DNA of 64,000 nucleotides from AP-15 sp963814805 (GTDB lineage Bacteria > Pseudomonadota > Alphaproteobacteria > ATCC43930 > CGMCC-115725): positions 62,001 through 126,000 of the forward strand of contig CAWFER010000001.1 in NCBI GenBank assembly GCA_963814805.1. The letters are read 5' to 3'. Below the pieces are notes generated by a model, which was not told the DNA's origin, did no database searches, and was given only the letters and a program-made list of their open reading frames with translations. Shown here piece by piece: positions 16,968 to 24,325 of this stretch. The first letter of the stretch is position 1. Each line of letters begins with the position of its first letter. Made by a program: the position numbers and the translations under genes.

Positions 16968-17204
16968 ATGCGAATGGGCGACACCTTCGTTATCTCCAGG
17001 CTCCGCGAGAAGGCCGCGATCATCGCCGATGACGTGACCGTGCGCGCCATGCGGGAGAAGGGGCTCGATCCTGAGGCGGATCGGAAACAACGCGCGGACT
17101 TCACCCGGCGCATCCTTGTTTCCCTACATGACCTCCGCAAAGCCGGCACGGTCGAGAAGATTGGTCAGGGGCGCGGCGTACGGTGGAAGCTTTCTAGCGC
17201 ATGA
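16968..17204 (+). CDS. Small winged-helix-like hypothetical protein
   Basis: 78 residues. I do not recognise it firmly. The C-terminal half (LHDLRKAGTVEKIGQGRGVR) looks like the wing of a winged helix-turn-helix. The start GDTFVISRLREKAAIIA resembles the N-terminus of a larger hypothetical family common in Alphaproteobacteria, so this could be an internally deleted member. A stop codon lies six codons upstream of the ATG. It marks the left edge of an AT-richer stretch running to the tRNA-Arg gene. Confidence 0.5.
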   Translation: MRMGDTFVISRLREKAAIIADDVTVRAMREKGLDPEADRKQRADFTRRILVSLHDLRKAGTVEKIGQGRGVRWKLSSA

Positions 17205-17344
17205 ACCAGATCTGGATAATGAGGTAGCTTAGTTCGTTGATGACGCCCCTTGACAAGCCGGTAAGCCCCTTCCTACGTCTTGCCCCCTTCTATAGACTGT
17301 CCCTGGCGGGTTGCCTCAACGTCAACCTAATTGGGATATGCGAT

Positions 17345-18031
17345 ATGCCGTCCGTCTCCGTGAGGCTCTCCAAATCACAGATCGACGATTTGGTAGCGAT
17401 GTGCGGCCTTGGCGCGCCGGGCCTAAATCGTATAGCCGATGCCCTTGAACGGACAAGGCCGACTATACGGCGATCTGAACTAAGGCGCGTGATTTCGGAA
17501 GCAGGAGGCTCGGGGCCTGCCTTGGAAGCCACTGTTCGAGCCCTACCTGGGCTCGCAACGGCGATTCGCCGATTTAATATCACGCCGCGGGATCTGCTAG
17601 AGAGCGTACAATCCGGGCTTTTGATGGATCGCGGTCTCTCAAAGGAGACCGAAATGCGGTGGCATGAGTGTAGTCCGATTGTCGAAAGAATGCTATCAAC
17701 CGCAGTGGTTTCGCTATACGCCAAAGCCCGTGAGTTAGCTTTTGACTTTGAACGGTTATATGGCCGAGCGCGCATACTTACCGATATTCGCCCGGTGTAC
17801 GACGATATGCGAAATACGATCATCGGTGCCGACATTATACAAACCCTTCGCCTGGAATATTTCTCCCCCGAGTCAGAGAACGGCACGATCAGCATCGCGC
17901 TTGATATGCCTGACGTTGAGCAGTTGAAAAAATGCTGCGAAGACGCCTTACAAAAAGCGGAGGCAGCCCGAAAACTAATGGAGAATAATTCACTGGAAGT
18001 AGTTCTTCCTGGAGAGCGTGGCGCACAATGA
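17345..18031 (+). CDS. Hypothetical protein, first gene of a two-gene islet module
   Basis: 228 residues from ATG 17345, no family recognised. The N-terminal 60 residues (MPSVSVRLSKSQIDDLVAMC) look like a small helical domain. The rest is predicted helical, with no signal peptide or membrane segment, and ends in a lysine/glutamate-rich helix (CCEDALQKAEAARKLMENN). The frame is open 36 codons further upstream. Codon use is visibly less GC-biased than that of flanking core genes. It overlaps the next gene by 4 bp (ATGA), so the two are co-translated. Confidence 0.6.
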   Translation: MPSVSVRLSKSQIDDLVAMCGLGAPGLNRIADALERTRPTIRRSELRRVISEAGGSGPALEATVRALPGLATAIRRFNITPRDLLESVQSGLLMDRGLSKETEMRWHECSPIVERMLSTAVVSLYAKARELAFDFERLYGRARILTDIRPVYDDMRNTIIGADIIQTLRLEYFSPESENGTISIALDMPDVEQLKKCCEDALQKAEAARKLMENNSLEVVLPGERGAQ

Positions 18032-18525
18032 GCGATGCTTTCCCTTACGACTACGCCAGATATGATGGAGATTTGCGATCGTCATGGGAACGGCTTACAT
18101 GGATTGAAGAAAAAGGAGTTGGCCCATCATCTGCAATTGCGAAGCTGCGGCCTGCGCATGAAATCATCTTGGAGGCCGCCGTTATCTCGGTAGGTATCGA
18201 GACCGACCGTTCAGCCTCAGAACCATCCAACAATAAATCATCATTATTGTACGAGTATCCAAAATGGTTAATTAATATGTTTATGTGGGGATGCGTGTTT
18301 GGGGTATTAGGGATAATCCTATTGGTCGTCACGCCCTTCCTCAAAATGAAGGGGGGGGGATATAGCGGGAGGAGTGTTCTCAGCTGTTGGCGCGGTTGCG
18401 GTGGCATTGGCTATCCTCCGAGGCCAAGATGTCACCGCGCACCAATGATGGACTATTTGCGAAGTGGTTTGACAGGCTTGTCAAAAACAAGATGGGGGTG
18501 GCGGCGCTCCCGTTGGCAGGTATAG
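18028..18525 (+). CDS. Hypothetical membrane protein with frame change at a G9 tract
   Basis: Residues 1-75 are soluble. A membrane helix follows (INMFMWGCVFGVLGIILLVV). After codon 107 the frame crosses nine Gs (18351-18359). As written, the protein continues with an arginine/cysteine-rich unlikely tail to 18525. With one G fewer it reads GGDIAGGVFSAVGAVAVALA, a convincing second membrane helix, and ends at 18448 (about 139 residues). Either the tract is phase-variable or the sequence has one G too many. The function is unknown. Soluble-plus-membrane gene pairs of this shape occur in toxin-antitoxin and phage-defence loci, but nothing here proves that. Confidence 0.55.
   Translation: MSDAFPYDYARYDGDLRSSWERLTWIEEKGVGPSSAIAKLRPAHEIILEAAVISVGIETDRSASEPSNNKSSLLYEYPKWLINMFMWGCVFGVLGIILLVVTPFLKMKGGGYSGRSVLSCWRGCGGIGYPPRPRCHRAPMMDYLRSGLTGLSKTRWGWRRSRWQV
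18351..18359 (+). repeat. Homopolymeric G9 tract inside a coding region
   Basis: Nine consecutive Gs in the membrane-protein gene at 18028. Poly-G runs of this length are slippage-prone and serve as on/off switches in some bacteria. Removing one G restores a plausible second transmembrane helix. Confidence 0.9.
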
Positions 18526-18533
18526 CCGTTTGA
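18429..18533 (+). CDS. Possible small protein (34 residues)
   Basis: From ATG 18429 the frame reads MSPRTNDGLFAKWFDRLVKN and ends in a short hydrophobic stretch (GVAALPLAGIAV). It overlaps the end of the preceding membrane-protein gene in another frame, so it may be a separate small protein, the continuation of that gene after a second frame slip, or chance. A perfect 7-bp inverted repeat (TTTGACA/TGTCAAA) lies inside it at 18468-18485. Confidence 0.25.
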   Translation: MSPRTNDGLFAKWFDRLVKNKMGVAALPLAGIAV

Positions 18534-18581
18534 CAGGCGATCCTACAAAGCTCTAGAGTTTCACCCTTCTATAATAGGGAT

Positions 18582-18692
18582 GTGGCGCTTCTTGGATTTC
18601 GGCTTATGGTGTTTTCAGTACTATGTTTTTCGATGGCGATGATAATTTTCATCGTAACATGGACTGGAGAAAGACGTAAGGCTAGGCGCTGA
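18582..18692 (+). CDS. Possible single-span membrane microprotein (36 residues)
   Basis: A GTG-initiated frame whose product is one hydrophobic helix (MVFSVLCFSMAMIIFIVTW) followed by a basic tail (TGERRKARR), the look of a small membrane peptide. TATAAT lies just upstream at 18570-18575 but without a well-placed -35 box. It ends 38 bp before the tRNA-Arg 3' end. It could be chance; the composition is the only support. Confidence 0.3.
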   Translation: MALLGFRLMVFSVLCFSMAMIIFIVTWTGERRKARR

Positions 18693-18729
18693 ACATCCTG
18701 GTCCCATTTGCGACCGAATACCGTAACTA

Positions 18730-18806
18730 TGGCGTCCCCGGCGTGACTCGAACACGCGACCCACAGTTTAGGAAACTGTTGCTCTATCCGGCTGAGCTAC
18801 GGGGAC
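18730..18806 (-). tRNA. tRNA-Arg (anticodon CCT)
   Basis: Complete cloverleaf on the minus strand: acceptor GTCCCCG/CGGGGAC, D arm with AGCTCAGCCGGATAGAGC, anticodon stem-loop ACAGT-TTCCTAA-ACTGT, T arm with GTTCGAGTC, discriminator G and an encoded CCA at 18730-18732. The loop gives anticodon CCT, reading AGG. Its 3' end faces the AT-richer islet at 16.9-18.7 kb, the usual geometry for integration next to a tRNA gene. Confidence 0.97.
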
Positions 18807-18855
18807 TTGGCGGCGGAAGATAGACTGCCGCGGCGGAGAAGGCCAGGGCGGGCGG

Positions 18856-19653
18856 CTAGGTGTGCTGTGCGGCAAGGATCGCCACCGGATAGGCGTATTC
18901 GAGCCGGTCGCCAGCACGGCGCACCGGAATGCCGAGCCGGTCATCGGCAATCGATGACGCGAACATCCGGGTGATCTTCTCGTCGTCGCCCGGATTGGGA
19001 AAGGAGCGGGCCAGCAGGTTTTGGACCGTGTCGCGCAACTCGTAGAAGCTGGTTTGCGGCGCGGGCAGTCCGGCGTTGCGGAACAGACTTTGCAATTCGG
19101 CCAGCGGCAGGGCGCGCACATGCGAGGGGTCGCGCAGCTTTTCAAGCCGGTTGAATTCGGCGGCCTTGGCCGGATCGGGCGAAGCGCAGGTGTCGACCAG
19201 CACGACCCGTCCGCCCGGCGCGCACACCCGCACCATCTCGCGCATTACCGCGGCCGGATCGGGGAAATGGTGCACGGCAAAGCGGCTCGTGACGATCGTG
19301 AACGAGGCGTCGGGCCACGGCAGGCTGGCGACGTCGCCTTCGCGCCAGGCGACATTGGCGAGGCCGCGCTCGGCTGCGAGCCCGCGGGCGCGGTCGAGCA
19401 TCGCCGGGGTCATGTCGATGCCGGTCGCGTGGCGCAGATGGGGAGCAAACGCACAGACGACGATACCACCGCCGCCGGCGACGTCGAGCAGAGTGTCGTC
19501 GGGTTGCGGGGCTGCGGCGTCGACGACCAGCTTTAGCGCGGCGGCGTCGGTGATCGCGCCGGCACTGCTGAACGGCGTCGCCTGACGGGTGAACTGATCG
19601 CGGATCAGCGCGGCATGGTCCCGCGCGGCTGCCGCGGCGCTAACCGACGCCAT
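18856..19653 (-). CDS. Class I SAM-dependent methyltransferase (UbiE-like)
   Basis: 265 residues with motif I LLDVAGGGGIVVCAFAPH, ATGIDMTPAMLDRARGLA and FTIVTSRFAVHHFPDP, the layout of UbiE/COQ5-type small-molecule methyltransferases. The substrate is unknown. ATG 19653 with GGAG seven bases upstream is preferred to a TTG four codons earlier. It stands alone between the tRNA and a VOC-fold gene. Confidence 0.85.
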   Translation of the reverse strand: MASVSAAAAARDHAALIRDQFTRQATPFSSAGAITDAAALKLVVDAAAPQPDDTLLDVAGGGGIVVCAFAPHLRHATGIDMTPAMLDRARGLAAERGLANVAWREGDVASLPWPDASFTIVTSRFAVHHFPDPAAVMREMVRVCAPGGRVVLVDTCASPDPAKAAEFNRLEKLRDPSHVRALPLAELQSLFRNAGLPAPQTSFYELRDTVQNLLARSFPNPGDDEKITRMFASSIADDRLGIPVRRAGDRLEYAYPVAILAAQHT

Positions 19654-19740
19654 CGGTTTCTCCAATCAAGTCCCCAGTCCTAGAGAGACGACAGCGCCCG
19701 CACGATGGGTGCTCGATCAGCCCCCGGATTACTCGCGGGG

Positions 19741-20124
19741 CTACTCGGGTTTGCGGCAGTAGGCGGCGAGCTTGTTGCCGTCGAGATCGCGGACGTAGCC
19801 GGCATAGGCGTCCGGCCAGAAGCCGCGTGGTCCGACCGCGCCTTCGTCCTTGCCGCCGGCGGCAAGGGCCGCCCGGTGAAACGCTGCGACCGCGGCGCGG
19901 CTCGGCGCTTCGAAGCTGACCGTGCCGCCATTGGCGGCGGTCGCCGGCTTGCCGTCGGCCGGGGTCAGCACGATGAACTCCTCGCTCGACTGGCCCCAGC
20001 ACGAACCGCGGTCTCCGAGGTCCTTCAGGCGCTTGTAGCCGAGCGGGCCGAGCACGCTGTCATAGAACGCGCGCGCCTTGGCTAAGTCGTTGGTGCCGAC
20101 CGCGACATGAGTAAATATCGCCAT
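19741..20124 (-). CDS. VOC (glyoxalase/dioxygenase-fold) family protein
   Basis: 127 residues with one vicinal-oxygen-chelate unit: FTHVAVGTNDLAKARAFYDS at the N-terminus and YAGYVRDLDGNKLAAYCR at the C-terminus. Substrate unknown; close relatives are annotated as glyoxalase or bleomycin-resistance-like. ATG 20124 is preceded by GGGAGGAAGCG, a strong ribosome-binding site, so the longer open frame is ignored. Confidence 0.85.
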   Translation of the reverse strand: MAIFTHVAVGTNDLAKARAFYDSVLGPLGYKRLKDLGDRGSCWGQSSEEFIVLTPADGKPATAANGGTVSFEAPSRAAVAAFHRAALAAGGKDEGAVGPRGFWPDAYAGYVRDLDGNKLAAYCRKPE

Positions 20125-20293
20125 CGCTTCCTCCCGTGCAGCAGGTGGTGCGCGATCGGCGCACCCTCGCGTCATCATAGGCGACCGGATCGGTTCAGCC
20201 CAGCAGAACCGTTCTACATCGTTGCGTTGCCGCGGGTGCGAAACGCGCTGCCGACTGGTGCATCGGCGGCCGCTGCGGGTAGGCGGAGCACCC

Positions 20294-21271
20294 TCACAAT
20301 CCGACGGAGCGGCTGACCAGCTCGGAATAGCGCGCGCCGGCGGCGGCGCCGGGAGCGAAGACTCGATCGAGCGCGTCGAGCGTCGCGGCGGAGATCGTCA
20401 ATTCGGCAGCGGCGGCGTTCTCGTCGAGCCAGCGCCGGTGGCTGGTGCCGGCGATCGGCACGATCGCGGGATCGCGCGACAGCAGCCAGGCCAAGGCCAG
20501 CTGCGCCGCGGTGCAGCCTTCGGCGGCCGCGAGCCGCCGCAATTCGGCGACGAGCTCGAGATTGTGCGGCAGGTTTTCCGCCTGGAAGCGCGGCATCCGC
20601 CGGCGCGCGTCAGCCACGCCCAGAGCATCCCGGTCGGTGACGGCGCCGGTCAGAAAGCCGCGCCCTAGCGGGCTGTAGGCGACAAAGCCGATGCCGAGTT
20701 CGCGGCAGAGGCCGAGCACCTCGCCCTCGACATCGCGGGTCCATAGCGAATATTCGATTTGTACCGCACTCATCGGATGGACCGCGTGGGCGCGCCGGAT
20801 GGTCCGCGCGCCGGCTTCCGAAATGCCGAGGAAGCGCACCTTACCGGCGGCGACGAGGTCGCTCATCGCTCCCACCGTGTCTTCGATCGGCACGGTGCGG
20901 TCGATGCGGTGGATGTAATACAGATCGATCACATCGGTGCGCAGCCGCTCGAGGCTGCGCTCGCATGCGGCCTTGACGTATTGCGGCCTGCCGTCGGCGC
21001 GCGGGGTCCCGTCCGGGCGCCGCAGATTGCCAAACTTGCTGGCGATCACATAGCGGTCGCGCGCGCCGGCGATCGCGCGGCTGACCAGCTCCTCGTTGCG
21101 GCCGTTGCCATAGGCATCCGAGGTGTCGAGCAGATCGATCCCCAGCTCGGCCGCTCGCCGGATCGCGGCAACCGCCTCCGCCGGATCGGGCTCGCTATAA
21201 AACGGCGTCATCGTCGCGCAGCCGAGACCGATCGCCGAGACCTCCAATTCACCAAGCTTGCGGCGCTGCAT
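20294..21271 (-). CDS. Aldo/keto reductase
   Basis: NAD(P)H-dependent reductase with a TIM barrel, 325 residues. The catalytic tetrad is visible: Asp and Tyr in LLDTSDAYGNGRNEE, Lys in YVIASKFGNLRR and His in DLYYIHRIDRTVP. MQRRKLGELEVSAIGLGCAT is the family's typical start. It resembles the YajO/perakine-reductase-like branch (AKR13 type). Substrate not deducible; no operon partner is apparent. Confidence 0.9.
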   Translation of the reverse strand: MQRRKLGELEVSAIGLGCATMTPFYSEPDPAEAVAAIRRAAELGIDLLDTSDAYGNGRNEELVSRAIAGARDRYVIASKFGNLRRPDGTPRADGRPQYVKAACERSLERLRTDVIDLYYIHRIDRTVPIEDTVGAMSDLVAAGKVRFLGISEAGARTIRRAHAVHPMSAVQIEYSLWTRDVEGEVLGLCRELGIGFVAYSPLGRGFLTGAVTDRDALGVADARRRMPRFQAENLPHNLELVAELRRLAAAEGCTAAQLALAWLLSRDPAIVPIAGTSHRRWLDENAAAAELTISAATLDALDRVFAPGAAAGARYSELVSRSVGL

Positions 21272-21386
21272 TCTGGTTCCTCGTTCGCTGTGCGTGACGG
21301 CCATCCCGGAACCGCCAGTAAGGGTACCCTCACTTTAGCGCGTGGGGCTCCGCGCTGCGGCGAATTTCGGCCAGACCGGCGGCAGC

Positions 21387-22301
21387 ATGCTGATGACAGC
21401 CCGTCACCGTCACACTAAGCTCGATCGCATGGATGGCGAGCTGTCTTGCGGCTCTATCGAAGTGCGGCGGCCGCTGGCGGAGCGGCTGCCGCTGATCCTG
21501 GCCTCGCCGCACAGCGGCTGCGACTATCCGGCCGAATTCGTCGCCGCCTCGCGGCTCGACCCGTTGTCGCTGCGGCGCTCGGAGGACAGCTTTGTCGACG
21601 AGCTGTTCGCGGCCGCTCCGAGCCTCGGCGCGCCGCTGCTGGCAGCGCGCTTCCCGCGCGCCTATCTCAACGTCAACCGCGAGGCCTACGAGCTCGATCC
21701 GGCAATGTTCTGCGACGCCCTGCCGGAATTCGTCAACGCCGGCTCGCCGCGTGTGCGCATGGGGCTTGGCACCATTGCCCGCATCGTCGCCAGCGGCGAG
21801 GAGATCTATGCCGACAAGCTCGCCTTTGCCGAGGCGCAGCGGCGTATCGACGGCCTCTATTATCCGTATCATCGGGCCTTGCTTCAGCTGATCGAGGAGG
21901 TCGAGGCGGATTTCGGCGGCTGTTTGCTGATTGACTGCCATTCGATGCCGTCCGCCGCGGGTGCTAGCTGCGGGCGCGACGGAGCCGATATCGTGTTGGG
22001 CGACTGCCATGGCGCGGCCTGCGCGCCTTCGATCCTCGAAGCCGCCCGCCATTTCCTCGCCGCGCGCGGCTTTTCCGTCGCGATCAACGCACCTTATGCC
22101 GGCGGGTTCACCACCGACCATTACGGCGATCCGCGCCGCCGTCGCCATGCCTTGCAGATCGAGATCAACCGCGCGCTCTATATGGAAGAGCGCAACTACC
22201 GGCGAAAGCCGCGCTTCGTGAAGCTCGCCGCGCAGATGGCGGAACTGATCGGTCACTTGAGCCTGGCCGCGCGGGAATGCCTCTCGGAGGCCTGCGGGTG
22301 A
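21387..22301 (+). CDS. N-formylglutamate amidohydrolase family protein
   Basis: Zinc hydrolase family that releases glutamate from N-formylglutamate or acts on related amides. Motifs seen: LILASPHSGCDYPAEF, RAYLNVNREAYELD, LLIDCHSMPS and APYAGGFTTDHYGDPRRRRH. About 304 residues if started at ATG 21387; ATGs at 21393 and 21429 are equally possible. There are no hut genes nearby, so a role in histidine degradation is not supported. It is followed by phhA on the same strand. Confidence 0.85.
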   Translation: MLMTARHRHTKLDRMDGELSCGSIEVRRPLAERLPLILASPHSGCDYPAEFVAASRLDPLSLRRSEDSFVDELFAAAPSLGAPLLAARFPRAYLNVNREAYELDPAMFCDALPEFVNAGSPRVRMGLGTIARIVASGEEIYADKLAFAEAQRRIDGLYYPYHRALLQLIEEVEADFGGCLLIDCHSMPSAAGASCGRDGADIVLGDCHGAACAPSILEAARHFLAARGFSVAINAPYAGGFTTDHYGDPRRRRHALQIEINRALYMEERNYRRKPRFVKLAAQMAELIGHLSLAARECLSEACG

Positions 22302-22435
22302 ACGCCCCGGCGACCCCGCGCCAACTGGTCGATTGACCCGCGGCGCCCGCATTCTCACCTGATAGCCAGGACTGGGTCCCACAAGGGCGGTCATAGTCCG
22401 GGCCGGTCACGGCGCCGGCTGGCATGGAGAGGTCG

Positions 22436-23299
22436 ATGAGCAGGAGCGGGCCGGATACGGCCGCGGATTTTACAATCGAGCAGGACTGGCGCGGTTATAA
22501 CGACGAGCAGCACGCGATCTGGCGGCTGCTGTTCGAGCGCCAGCAAAAGCTGCTGGTCGGGCGGGCCTGCGACGAATATCTCAACGGCCTCGGCGCGCTG
22601 GGCGTTGCGGCCGGCGGCATCCCGGATTTCCACCGGCTGAGCGACGTGCTCGAGCGCTTCACCGGGTGGCGGATCGTGGCGGTGCCGGGTCTCGTCCCCG
22701 ATGCGGTGTTCTTCGCCCATCTCGCCCGGCGGCGCTTTCCGTCCACCTGCTTTATTCGCCGCCGCGATCAGCTCGACTATCTGCAGGAGCCGGACATTTT
22801 TCACGATATCTGCGGCCATGTGCCGCTGCTGATGAACCCGGTCTTCGGCGACTACATGCAGGCCTATGGCGAGGGCGGGCTAAAGGCGCAGGGGCTCGGC
22901 CATCTGCAGCGCCTCGCGCGGCTATATTGGTATACCGTCGAATTCGGGCTGATCGCGACCGGAGCGGGGTTGCGCATTTACGGTTCGGGAGTTTTGTCCT
23001 CGGCGGGCAAGTCGCGGTATTGCCTCGACGACCCGCGGCCGCATCGGCTGGGTTTCGATCTGCGCCGGGTCATGCGCACCCGCTACCGGATCGACCGCTT
23101 TCAGGAGAGCTATTTCGTCATAGACGATTTCGCTCAGCTGTTCGCCGCGACCCGCCCCGATTTCACCCCGATCTACCGCGAGATCGCGGCCTTGCCGGAT
23201 ATCGAGCCCAATACCGTGCTCGACGGCGATCGGCGGTTTGCGCCTGCCCTCATCGGCGCGCCAGCAACGGTGCGGGCAAAAAAATGGGCCGTGGCGTGA
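22436..23299 (+). CDS. phhA: Phenylalanine 4-monooxygenase
   Basis: Pterin- and iron-dependent hydroxylase converting phenylalanine to tyrosine. The iron ligands are visible: two histidines in EPDIFHDICGHVPLLMNP and the glutamate in YWYTVEFGLI. The 287-residue length equals that of bacterial single-domain enzymes. ATG 22436 has GGAGAGG upstream; ATG 22424 lacks a site. No pterin carbinolamine dehydratase (phhB) is adjacent. The 216 bp after it show nothing I recognise. Confidence 0.94.
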   Translation: MSRSGPDTAADFTIEQDWRGYNDEQHAIWRLLFERQQKLLVGRACDEYLNGLGALGVAAGGIPDFHRLSDVLERFTGWRIVAVPGLVPDAVFFAHLARRRFPSTCFIRRRDQLDYLQEPDIFHDICGHVPLLMNPVFGDYMQAYGEGGLKAQGLGHLQRLARLYWYTVEFGLIATGAGLRIYGSGVLSSAGKSRYCLDDPRPHRLGFDLRRVMRTRYRIDRFQESYFVIDDFAQLFAATRPDFTPIYREIAALPDIEPNTVLDGDRRFAPALIGAPATVRAKKWAVA

Positions 23300-23515
23300 G
23301 CCCGGCCCAAGTTTAGGGAGGAAACGCCTAGAAGACGTACGGTAAGACCACAACCGGCGATCGTTACCGCACTGCACCATGTAATGTGTCTGGGCGCGAT
23401 GTCAAGCGGCTTTTTCGAAGGGTTTGGCATTGTTGAGGATTCGCGGGCAGATCAGGCAGTTAGACCACACCCTGCGGCAAAATAATGTGCATCGCACAAG
23501 GACAGGATTTTGACG

Positions 23516-24283
23516 ATGCCGGCTTTCCGAGCCATCCCTTGCCTGCCCGAGCCGCCGATAACGGATCGGGAGGCTCTGTTCCTCGACGTCGACGGCACGC
23601 TGCTCGAAATTGCCCCTCGTTCCGATCTGGTCCAGGTGCCGCCCGGACTGCCGAGGCTGCTCGGCGAGTTGTCCGAACAGCGTGGCGGCGCGTTGGCGCT
23701 GATCAGCGGCCGGCCACTCGCCGAGCTTGATCGTCTGTTTCGGCCCTGGCGCGGGGCGGCCGCCGGGATCCACGGCAGCGAGCGCCGGCGCGCTGACGAC
23801 AGCCTCGCTCATCGCGCCGACCCTGGTGCGGCTGCGGCGCTCGACCTGATCAGGCCGAGGCTCGCCGCTTTGGCGCGCGCCGGGAGCGGTCTGGTGTTCG
23901 AAGACAAGCAGCGCAGCTTGGCGCTGCATTACCGCGCCGCGCCCGAACTCGGGGACGAAATTCTGGCTGTTGCGGGCGCCCTACAGCGGGAGGCCGGATC
24001 GGCGCTGCGCCTGATCTGCGGCAAGATGGTCGTCGAGTTCCAGCCGCACGGCGCCGACAAGGGTGCGGCCATTGCCGCCTTCATGGCCGAGGCGCCATTC
24101 CTTGGCCGCTCTGCGGTGTTCGTCGGCGACAATTCGACCGATGAGGATGGATTTGCCGAAATCGTGCGGCGCCGCGGGATTGCGGTCCGGGTCGGACCGC
24201 CCGCCGACACCCGCGCCGGATACGGCCTGCCTTCGGTTGCATCGGTGCTCGCGTGGCTCGCGCGGAGCCGGCAGCTCGATTAG
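23516..24283 (+). CDS. otsB: Trehalose-6-phosphate phosphatase OtsB
   Basis: Removes phosphate from trehalose 6-phosphate. HAD motif I is LFLDVDGTLLEIAP, motif II LALISGRPLAEL, and motif IV FVGDNSTDEDGFAEI. The 255-residue product is encoded just upstream of otsA. ATG 23516 is preferred over the TTG two codons earlier, which sits too close to the AGGA. Together with otsA it makes trehalose, an osmotic and desiccation protectant. Confidence 0.94.
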   Translation: MPAFRAIPCLPEPPITDREALFLDVDGTLLEIAPRSDLVQVPPGLPRLLGELSEQRGGALALISGRPLAELDRLFRPWRGAAAGIHGSERRRADDSLAHRADPGAAAALDLIRPRLAALARAGSGLVFEDKQRSLALHYRAAPELGDEILAVAGALQREAGSALRLICGKMVVEFQPHGADKGAAIAAFMAEAPFLGRSAVFVGDNSTDEDGFAEIVRRRGIAVRVGPPADTRAGYGLPSVASVLAWLARSRQLD

Positions 24284-24325
24284 GAATCAACGACCGCGGG
24301 AACCATCAGGGGTTGGTGGCGTTCG

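Noticed and set aside
16902..16990. Search for a second copy of the tRNA-Arg 3' end (att site) at the left edge of the islet
   Set aside because: No matching repeat was found by eye, so integration at the tRNA is not proven.
18530..18575. TTGACA and TATAAT as a promoter pair
   Set aside because: The boxes are 34 bp apart, twice the usual spacer.
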